A stretch of 64,000 nucleotides of DNA, from assembly GCF_006716265.1 (NCBI RefSeq), contig NZ_VFOS01000005.1, forward strand, positions 117,820 to 181,819, written 5' to 3'. The position numbers and the translations under genes are program-made. The notes beneath the pieces were generated by a model that searched no databases, was not told the origin of the DNA, and saw only the letters and a program-made list of their open reading frames with translations. Each line of letters begins with the position of its first letter. Within the stretch, counting starts at the first letter, position 1. This DNA is from Rarobacter faecitabidus (GTDB taxonomy: Bacteria; Actinomycetota; Actinomycetes; Actinomycetales; Cellulomonadaceae). This document shows positions 27,411 through 35,500 of the stretch, piece by piece.

Positions 27411-28880
27411 GTGCAGAAGGACGGCAGAACGACGCCGATCCAGTCGAGGCCGTGCCCGCGCTCGGACTCCTTCGACCGGCCTCCCGCGGGGGGTTCTGCG
27501 CTTGTGGTCGAACTCGCAGAACTGGCCGAGGGCGTTCGGCGACTGGAGGCGCGAATGATCGCAGTGATCGGTCAGATCGTTGCCGAGAGTGACGAGGTCG
27601 GCAGCGATGAATCGCTTGCGTGCCGTCACGGCTTCCGAACGACGGTCGACCTCGTGGAGGGCGTGGTCGGATGCAAGGCGAGGACCGCGCATACGATGGT
27701 CGCGGTCGCGAAGGCGACCCGGCAGAAGACCTCGCTCACGGGCCAGCCGATCGATCCCGAGTTCTCGGCGGTCGGTGATGCTTTTGTTCGCGGATTCATC
27801 AGTATCGAGAGCGCGTCGGCGATAGTCTCAACCCTCCGTCCCGCGCGGCTGCGCGCCAGCGTAGACGATTTCGCGGCCGCCGAACGCGGCCTCGTCGAGC
27901 TAGCGACCGGTCGCGGCAGCGAGAGCCTCGAATTGTGCGCATGCGTTGACAGAGCGAATTGCGAATGCGACCCATCCGATGATCTGCCTACGCCCGTGAT
28001 GCCGAGCGACCTCGTACAACATGCCGCGCGCTTGTGGCGCGATCGCATCGACCCCGACGGGGTAGAGCCCAGGGCGGACGAAGCTCACCGCAGGCGGGGG
28101 CTAAGAGTTTCGCGCCGCGCGATAGATGGACTCCACAGAGTCTCCGGCGCTCTTCCACCGGACCTGGCCGCTAGATTTCACGCTGCCTTGGACGCCTTGA
28201 TTAACAGCGGCACAAGGGCCGACGTGGCTGCATGGGGCGACTGCGCGGCGGGGAATGGGAACGTCGCATTGCCAGGCCCCAGTACCGGTGGGGACCAAGG
28301 CACCCTCCGTGGGGTCGGCGATGAATCTGGGAGTATCGGGCTTGAGTCGCGGTCCCGCGACCAACTAGGTGCGGATTTGTTCGCCGCGATGTTGACGTCG
28401 ATCGCGGCGTCGGACACATTCGCGTCGCCGCCAACGGTTTTGGTGACGATCTCTGGCGACGCGACCGGTCGGCCCGCGGGATCGGTAGGTCGGATCGTGA
28501 ACGAGCCTGTCGCGCGCTCGGTGATCGAGCAGATGGCCTGTGATGGCGGAACGCAAGAGGTCCTACTCGGGGCGAACGGCAGGATCGTCTCCCTCGGTAT
28601 CGCGGGTCGGTTCTTCTCGGCGCAACAGCGGCGGGCGATCGCTGCGCGCGATGGACATACTTGCCTCGTGCCCACTTGCACGATTCCCGCCGCCGGATGC
28701 GAAGCCCACCACGTCCAGCGTGCTTCGCTGGGCGGCAAGACCCATGTCGACAACGGTGTTCTGCTCTGCTGGGCACATCACAGAATGATCGACAACGGAT
28801 CGTGGCGGATCACCATGATCCGGGGCGTGCCTCGAGTCAGGCATCTCCCACCCAAGCCCACGTATCCCCTGCGAACCTAA
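27411..28880 (+). CDS. DUF222 domain HNH endonuclease (13E12-type)
   Basis: A 489-residue protein. DUF222 spans about residues 30-300 (AELAEGVRRLEARMIAVIGQ, then GKARTAHTMV-type helix pairs), and the HNH nuclease domain lies near the C-terminus: RRAIAARDGHTCLVPTC, then CEAHHVQRASLGGKTHVDNG and LLCWAHHRMID, with the zinc cysteines and catalytic histidines intact. Function is unproven, but the SOS box suggests a damage-linked DNA-cleaving role. The given start is a GTG at 27411 with a poor ribosome site. An ATG at 27389, touching the LexA box, is in a different frame, and a one-base change in a six-G run near 27490 would fuse the two, so the N-terminus is uncertain. Confidence 0.85.
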   Translation: MQKDGRTTPIQSRPCPRSDSFDRPPAGGSALVVELAELAEGVRRLEARMIAVIGQIVAESDEVGSDESLACRHGFRTTVDLVEGVVGCKARTAHTMVAVAKATRQKTSLTGQPIDPEFSAVGDAFVRGFISIESASAIVSTLRPARLRASVDDFAAAERGLVELATGRGSESLELCACVDRANCECDPSDDLPTPVMPSDLVQHAARLWRDRIDPDGVEPRADEAHRRRGLRVSRRAIDGLHRVSGALPPDLAARFHAALDALINSGTRADVAAWGDCAAGNGNVALPGPSTGGDQGTLRGVGDESGSIGLESRSRDQLGADLFAAMLTSIAASDTFASPPTVLVTISGDATGRPAGSVGRIVNEPVARSVIEQMACDGGTQEVLLGANGRIVSLGIAGRFFSAQQRRAIAARDGHTCLVPTCTIPAAGCEAHHVQRASLGGKTHVDNGVLLCWAHHRMIDNGSWRITMIRGVPRVRHLPPKPTYPLRT

Positions 28881-29028
28881 AGCGGCAGCCCTGGATGATG
28901 CGTCGTCGCCCGGAAATTGGCGTGAGGGCCTGGACGCGCACATTCGACGTGCGTTGCGTCGCCGCTCGAAGGTTCGGTTGCGCCCGGAGCGACAGTCACA
29001 TCGGAGAGGATCTGGATGCGGGTTCGGG

Positions 29029-31365
29029 CTAACTGTCGAGGCCCCGGCGGGCAAGAAGTGGCTCAATGCGCGCGTCGCGTCCGCGGAATCGACGGAATGC
29101 GGCGAGCGGATCGAGTGAGCCGCCTATCGCGAGGATTTCGCGTCGGAAGCGCTCCCCATTCTCCCGGGTCAGCCCGCCGTTTTCGCTATACCACTGCACG
29201 GTTTCGGCATCGAGGATCTCCGAGAAGATGTACGAGTAGTACCGCGCCGAATAGTGCCCTTCGAAGATGTGCCCAAAGTACGTGCTCCGATATCGCGGCG
29301 GCACCGGGTCGTAGTCTATTTCCGCCTCGGCCAGGGCCGCTTGCTCGAATGCGGTGACTTCGGCGGGAGTGACGGGGCACTCGTCCTCGGAGAGCTGATG
29401 CCACGCCTGGTCCAATTGCGCGGCGGCCAGGTACTCGGTGGTGCCAAAGCCCTCGCCATAGCGTCGGGCGGCGATCAACCGATCGATCCACTCGCGAGGC
29501 ATGGCCGCCCCCGTCTGCCAATGCTTCGCGTAGTTCGCGAGGACTGCCGGTTCCCATGCCCACATCTCGTTGACCTGCGACGGATACTCCACGAAGTCCT
29601 GCGGCACCTCGGGCCCCGAGCACGCCAGGTACTTCACGTCGGACAGGAGGCCATGCAATGCATGCCCGAACTCGTGGAAGAGCGTGATGACCTCATCCCA
29701 GGTCAGCAGCGTGGGCGATCCCGCAGCCGGCTTCACGAAATTGAGATTGTTCGCCACGATCGGCCGCTGGCCAAGGAGGTGATTCTGGTAGATCAGGTTC
29801 TCCATCCACGCGCCGCCCTCCTTGGTGGGACGCGTATACCAATCGGCGAGAAAGAGCCCCAGGCCTTCGTCGGGCGTTCCCGGTGTAGGCGAATCGAACA
29901 CTTCGAAGACCCGGACATCGGGGTTGTAGCCAGCCAGGTCTGTCCGCTCGACGAAACTGATCCCGAACAACTCGCGGGCCGCGAAGAACACGCCGTCGCG
30001 CACGACGGTCTCGAGTTCCAGATACGGCCGCATCTCGGCGAAGTCAACCTCGAAGCGCTCGCGCCGGACACGGGCGGCGTAGTACGACCAATCGGAGGCA
30101 CGCAACTGCGGACTCGCGTCGCTGACCGACTCGAGTCCGGCCTCCGCGCTGGCGGCAGTGGATTCGCCGGTGCTGCTGGCCTCGCTCCCGCGGTGGTTTC
30201 CGCCGGTGCTGCTGGCCTCGCTCGCGCGGTCGTTTCCGCCGGTGCCGGCGGCATCGCTCCCGCGGTGGTTTCCGCCGGTGCTGCTGGCCTCGCTCGCGCG
30301 GTGGTTTCCGCTCTGGCTGTCGGCGCTTACGCCGTTCCGTCCGCCGTTGCCGTCGTTGCCGGCGTTGTCGGACGCCAGCAGCGCGGCGATTTCCCGCCCT
30401 TCGCGGCGTGCCGCCGCTACGGCAGGGGGAGTCAATCGATCAAGAAGTTCGTTGATCCGGTCGACGCTGCCGATGGTCTGTCCCTCAGCTTCAAACGCGG
30501 CATGGTTGGGAAACCCGAGCAGGCGCGCCTGCTCGGCGCGCAGACGGACGATCTGCGTGATGAGTTGGCGAGTGTCCGGGGCGCCGTTCAATCCCTGCCC
30601 CCGAGTCTCGGCGGATCGTTGGATACGTTCCCGCAACGCGCGGTCGGTCAGGGGCTCGAGGACGGGCTGCTGGGTCGGCAAAATGAGTTCCACAGTCCAG
30701 CCAGCGCCGTCGGGGTCCCGCAGCCGTTCGCGCAGATCCTCCGGAAGCCCATGCAATTGCTCCGCGTCGGACACCGGCACCGCACCCGCATTGGTCGCCG
30801 CCACCACCGTGCGCGAGAAGTTCGTCTCGAGAGCCGAGAGCTCTTCGTTCACCTGGCGCAGGCGAGCTTGGTGCTCCTCATCAAGGTCCACGCCCGATCG
30901 CCGGAAGTCTCGCAGTATCCGGCTCAGGTACCACTCGTCCTGCGCGGTGAGCGGGGTGCCTTGTGCAGCGAGTTCGGGGGCGCGATCACGGAGTGCGGAG
31001 AGTCGTGCATACGCGGCGGCATTCATGTAGATGGCATCGTGGTGCGCCGCCAGTTCCGGCGCGAGTTCGGCCTCCACGCGCTCGAGCTCATCGCTGCAAT
31101 CCGCCGAAACCTGCAATTGCAACAGGCACACGATTCGCGACAGATCCCTGCCGGATGCGTCCCAGGCCTCGAGGGTGCTGGCGATCGTCGGCGGCGCCGG
31201 GTCGGCGCTCAGCGCCTCGATCGCTGCGAGCTGGCTCGCCATCGCGGCCCTGGCGGCAGGCGGATAGTGTGACGCCTCGATCGCGGAGAAGTCGGGTAGC
31301 TCGTAGGGCAGGGTGGAAGGCGATGCGAGCGGGTTGCCGGTCAGGCCAGCCAGCGGGGTAGTCAC
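29029..31365 (-). CDS. M3 family metallopeptidase (peptidyl-dipeptidase/oligopeptidase type)
   Basis: A 778-residue cytoplasmic zinc peptidase. The HEFGH motif is at residues 564-568, with the third ligand Glu expected in the following helix (QVNEMWAWEP). The sequences GLFLADWYTRPTKEGGAWM and GLGGSLDP-like C-terminus fit Dcp-type M3 enzymes. The start is a GTG at 31365. Between about residues 340 and 415 there is an inserted Ser/Gly/Asn-rich stretch made of four 12-residue repeats, not expected in the family; it sits just before the catalytic domain strand beginning DWSYYAARVRRERF. It probably degrades small peptides. Confidence 0.9.
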   Translation of the reverse strand: MTTPLAGLTGNPLASPSTLPYELPDFSAIEASHYPPAARAAMASQLAAIEALSADPAPPTIASTLEAWDASGRDLSRIVCLLQLQVSADCSDELERVEAELAPELAAHHDAIYMNAAAYARLSALRDRAPELAAQGTPLTAQDEWYLSRILRDFRRSGVDLDEEHQARLRQVNEELSALETNFSRTVVAATNAGAVPVSDAEQLHGLPEDLRERLRDPDGAGWTVELILPTQQPVLEPLTDRALRERIQRSAETRGQGLNGAPDTRQLITQIVRLRAEQARLLGFPNHAAFEAEGQTIGSVDRINELLDRLTPPAVAAARREGREIAALLASDNAGNDGNGGRNGVSADSQSGNHRASEASSTGGNHRGSDAAGTGGNDRASEASSTGGNHRGSEASSTGESTAASAEAGLESVSDASPQLRASDWSYYAARVRRERFEVDFAEMRPYLELETVVRDGVFFAARELFGISFVERTDLAGYNPDVRVFEVFDSPTPGTPDEGLGLFLADWYTRPTKEGGAWMENLIYQNHLLGQRPIVANNLNFVKPAAGSPTLLTWDEVITLFHEFGHALHGLLSDVKYLACSGPEVPQDFVEYPSQVNEMWAWEPAVLANYAKHWQTGAAMPREWIDRLIAARRYGEGFGTTEYLAAAQLDQAWHQLSEDECPVTPAEVTAFEQAALAEAEIDYDPVPPRYRSTYFGHIFEGHYSARYYSYIFSEILDAETVQWYSENGGLTRENGERFRREILAIGGSLDPLAAFRRFRGRDARIEPLLARRGLDS
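30170..30313. repeat. 36-bp tandem repeat, four copies, inside the M3 peptidase gene
   Basis: Units start at 30170, 30206, 30242 and 30278. The third is the most divergent. Each encodes 12 residues (consensus GNHRASEASSTG), so gain or loss of units keeps the reading frame. It is coding DNA, not a CRISPR array. Confidence 0.92.
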
Positions 31366-31426
31366 CAGTCCATTGTCGGTCGGAACGGGCCGAGTTGCCT
31401 AACGAATATCGCGGAGAATCCGGCGA

Positions 31427-31753
31427 CTAAGATCCGTTCGCCAAGCCGCCGCCCACACCGCTCGCAACACCCAGAACCAGAACGATCACGGTCACCACGA
31501 TCGCTACGGCCTTGTTCTTCTCGTACCCCGCCAGCGGTCGTCCCTGCTTGTCCGTTTGGCCGCCCGAGAGGGTGATGACCAGGTCGATAATCGTCCAGAT
31601 ACCGAAGGCTCCACCCGTGACGAGCTTGAGAAGGCCGGTGCCGAACTTCCCCAGGTAGAACCGGTCGATGCCGAGCGAACCGAGGAAAAGCGCCAGTAGC
31701 CAGGTCGCCACGAAGCTTTTCTGCGCCGGGCCCGAGACGTACGAATTAGACAT
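31427..31753 (-). CDS. TM2 domain membrane protein
   Basis: A 108-residue protein with GGAG before its ATG. It has the TM2 domain: a first helix LLALFLGSLGIDRFYLGK, a short turn, and a second helix ending IDLVITL, plus a third hydrophobic segment at about 82-102. TM2 proteins are small membrane proteins of unknown role. It stands alone between the peptidase and the nei gene. Confidence 0.85.
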   Translation of the reverse strand: MSNSYVSGPAQKSFVATWLLALFLGSLGIDRFYLGKFGTGLLKLVTGGAFGIWTIIDLVITLSGGQTDKQGRPLAGYEKNKAVAIVVTVIVLVLGVASGVGGGLANGS

Positions 31754-31787
31754 GGTGAACTCCGTTCAGAGAGGCCGTTCTCGAACA

Positions 31788-32582
31788 TTACTCGATTGGC
31801 CTCGCCGACTGACACCTCGGGCAGTAGAAGATCGGCCGTTCGTAGGGCGCGGGGTTGGCCGTGCCGCGCGCGATGGGCGTTCCGCAGCGATGGCACGGCA
31901 GGCCCTTGCGCGCGTGAACATGATTGACGCGGGCATTGAACCCCCCGGTGACCACGCGCTGCATGAGCTTGCGCGCCGTGAGGTAGATCGCCGCCAGCTC
32001 GCCGCTGGCCAGTTCGCCGGTGGCCGTCCACGGCCACATCCGTCGCTCGAAGAGGGATTCGGCCGCGTAGATGGTGCCGATTCCGGCGGCCACCCGCTGG
32101 TCAAGCAGTACTTCGCAGATGGGGGAGGACGAGCGCTCCGTCGCGCGCTGGAGCACTTGAGTTAGGCCAATGTCCGCGAAGTCGGCCGCGAGCAGGTCCG
32201 GGCCGAGGCGGGCGAGGATCAGGCGTTCGTCGCGGGTGCGGATGATGTCGAGCATGCCGAGATCCAGGCCGGCGGTCGTCCACTGCTCGTTGCCGAGGAT
32301 AGCGCGTGTGGCGGGGCGACGCGCGAGGTTCTCCGCTTGCCGCGTCCCGGAGCGTTCAATGCGCCAGCTGCCGTCCATGCGCAAATGCGTGTGAAGCGTC
32401 CCGCCCTCATCCGTACGGTGAAGCAGGTGCTTTCCGTACGATGCCACCTCCGCCACGGTACTTCCGCGAAGCATCGCCGGCTCCACGCCAGGCCAACGCA
32501 ACTCGGCGAGGGTGAGGGCGCGCCCGGTCAAGGCGCGCCCGAGCCGATCGGCAACGCGGGCCAGGACGTCACCCTCGGGCAC
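31788..32582 (-). CDS. nei: Fpg/Nei-family DNA glycosylase (endonuclease VIII type)
   Basis: A 264-residue base-excision repair enzyme. The start must be the GTG at 32582, because the family uses the N-terminal proline (Pro2) and Glu3 as catalytic residues and this start gives MPEGDVL; GAGGG lies upstream. A longer in-frame start at 32657 would bury the proline. The helix-two-turn-helix region includes QRVAAGIGTIYAAE, and the C-terminal zinc finger has CHRCG and CPRC pairs. It overlaps the end of lhr by 14 bases, so both repair genes are co-expressed, as also seen next to lhr in mycobacteria. Confidence 0.93.
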   Translation of the reverse strand: MPEGDVLARVADRLGRALTGRALTLAELRWPGVEPAMLRGSTVAEVASYGKHLLHRTDEGGTLHTHLRMDGSWRIERSGTRQAENLARRPATRAILGNEQWTTAGLDLGMLDIIRTRDERLILARLGPDLLAADFADIGLTQVLQRATERSSSPICEVLLDQRVAAGIGTIYAAESLFERRMWPWTATGELASGELAAIYLTARKLMQRVVTGGFNARVNHVHARKGLPCHRCGTPIARGTANPAPYERPIFYCPRCQSARPIE

Positions 32583-35500
32583 GAGGGCCCTCGAGTCGAA
32601 GGCCTTGCGTGTGCACCTGGGCTCCGGCGGCAAGCAACGCATGAACGGCCTGAACAACCGGAGATCTAACCAAGTTGTCCCGGTTTCGCGTTCGTCCTAA
32701 CGCGTCCAAGGCGGGCATGTCAGAGACTTGCCGGATGGTTGCACGTGAAACAGTCCCTGCGCGCACGGCGTCCACGAGCGCCTTGGCCGCGTGCGCGAAC
32801 GGTGAGGCCGGTGGGTTCGTCGCATCTAAGTACGTTTCGCCTGAATGTGAATGTACATCCCGCTGACTGATGTCGCGTGCGAGAACCACAAGAGTGCGTC
32901 CGCCTCGCTCGAGATAGAACACGGGGATCCCGTCGACCAGCACGACCACAGCGCCTGCTCGACGCCCGGGTCGGTGCGAGGTGCCGAGCGCAGGCTTCGA
33001 ATGGGTGCTCGCGGAGGCCGTTGTCGGCGCCTTTGAGGCATGCGCTGCCCCAGCTCCGACATCGGCGGATGCCGAATCCACCCCGCCCGTCATGGCGAGG
33101 ATCGGTGCTGGCCACTCGAGTAGCACCCCGTAAGGATTTGCAGGATCGGTGGCAGCGATCACACGCGCATCGGGCACTACGGAAGCGCTGGCGAATCGGC
33201 GTAGTTCGTCCACGGCGCCCGGCAGGGCGAACTGCGCGCCGCCTAGGCCCTCGACGAAATAGCCGCGCCGTAGCGATCCCTGCTGCTCGAACTCCGCGAG
33301 GATGCGGTACATGGTGGCGGCATCGGTCGTCACCTGATCGGCCAAGCCTGGCGTGCGCGCGACCACACCGTAGCGCTGCAGAAGCACAGTGATGTCGGCG
33401 TGCGCGCGCAGGGTGCCGTAACCCGGATCGGCAGGGTCAGGGAGCGGCAGGGCCGACCATCGGCCGCCGGCTCGAGCCGCCAGGATATCCCGGAGCGCCG
33501 TGGGCGAGTGGTCCGCGCGGGCGTGAGGGGCGGGCGGGCCCGGTGTGGGGTGGAACGCTACCGGCCCCGCCGTCGCGGAGATCGCGCCCGATCCTGCCGT
33601 CGTGCCTGCATCGACCGGGCCCGCCGCCGGGTGATGCGCAGTCGTTGCCGCTGCGGACGCGGGGGACGCGGCTGGCTCGCCTCCCGCGGCCGTGTCCGTT
33701 GCGGGAGGCGCGGCTGATGCTGCGGACGCGGAAGCTGCGGTGCGACTCGGCGCCACGGCGGCTATCTCCGCGCTGTGTGCCAGTGCGCGTAGCCCGCGTA
33801 GTCCGCGCCCCGGGCGGGGGCGTCCAGCGGACTTGGCGCTGCGGTGAGCGCCACCCCGGGCGCCGATCATCTCGCGTAACGATCCGAACGAGTCCGACGT
33901 CGCCCGCGAGGACCACGCCAATTGCCACACGACATCGGCCACCTCTGACGCGGGCGCGCCCGCGTCAGCGAGTAGCGCATCGAAGAATTGCCCCCCACGA
34001 CGTAGAGCGTTCATGACCACGGCCACCAGGCCGGGGTCGTCGGCGGATCCCGCGTCCGCATCGGCGCCGGATGGTGCAACCGGAAGGGTCAGCGAGGCGG
34101 TCTCCGTGAGGTGCAGCGAGATGATGCCATCGCCGCGCGCCCCCGGCAACGACTGATGGCCGCACCAGATGATTTCGCCGCGGGCGGCGAGATCATCCAG
34201 AAAGCGCGGCTCATAATCCCCCACTCGCGCGGGCAAGATGAACGTCTCAAGGGCCGAAGCCGGGAACCGCGCACCGGCGAGTTGCTCGATTACCTGCAGC
34301 ACTCCCTCGGTTCCGCGCAGAGTACCGTCCAGGTGTTGCCAGGTCGGCACGAAGCGGGCGAGCGCGTCGGGCGTGACGGCCTCCACCTGGCCGCGCAGGA
34401 CGGCGAGGGTCCGCCGCCGGATACGCCGCAGTACGTCGGCATCGATCCAGGTGGCCGTGCGCTCGGTCGAACTCACGGCCGAGCCCTCCCCTTGGCCATC
34501 GGCGGGTTCAGCGATGGCTTCCGGGTTGGTCGCAGTCGGCGCCGGGTCCGCGGGAATGGCCACTCGCCGGGCCGGTCCAAGGACGAGTTTCCCGTCCCCA
34601 GCCAGGCGGCGCACGATCTCGGATGCAAGCGCGGTGCCCAGCGCCAACCCGCGTGCAAGTTCGGCCACGGTGAACGGTCCGTGGGTACGGGCGTAGCGCC
34701 GGGCCAGATCGCCGAGGGGGTCGTCGACCGGTTCCAGGAAGGCCTGGGCTATCCCAGCAGGCAATGGCAAACCTAGGCCATCGCGCAGACGGGCGGCATC
34801 GTCGGTCGCGGCCCACCAGAGGCCATCATCCGCGCCAGCTTCACCCGAAGCGGCATCCCCTGAATCGTTGCCGTCGCCGTATCCGCTCAGGGCGGCGCGA
34901 GCATTCCCGCTCGCGTCCGCGCGCTGGTCGGCATCCGGGCCGTTACCGCCGCCGTCACCCCCGTTCGCCCCCTCGGCCACGTGAGCGTTGCCGTGCCAGC
35001 GTGGTCGTCGCAGCGAGAAGACGAGCCGCCCGGATTCGCGGCGAAGCCACTCGTCCACTCCTTCGACCTCTGGGCTGACCCGCGCTGCCAGCTCGGCCCT
35101 GGTCAGCGGGCCGTGCGAACGCAGCAGGTCCCACAGCCCGTCAAGGTTCTTGACCCGGCGATCCGGTGCCGTCCGCTGAACCTCGTCGCTCACCTGCTGG
35201 ACAACCTCGGGGTCCAGCAGGTCGGCGAGATCGGGAGCGTCGTCGTCACCGAGGATCTCGGCGAGCAGCACGGGATCGAGGCTGAGCGCCACGGCCTTGC
35301 GTTCGGCCAGCGGCGCGTCCGCGTCGTACATGAACTGGGCCGTGTAACTGAACAGCAGCGACCGGGCGAACGGCGAAGGCGAATCGGTCGTCACCTCGAG
35401 CAGGCGAATCCGGCCCGCTTCCACGGCACCCATGATCTCCGTGAGCGCGGGCAGGTCGAAGTCGTCGCGCAGGCACTCCCGCACGGCCTCGATCACGATA

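Noticed and set aside
30170..30313. Regular 36-bp repeats that could suggest CRISPR
   Set aside because: The units are directly adjacent with no spacers and translate in frame within the M3 peptidase.
32583..32657. Longer nei start at 32657
   Set aside because: It would place 25 residues before the catalytic proline, incompatible with Fpg/Nei chemistry.
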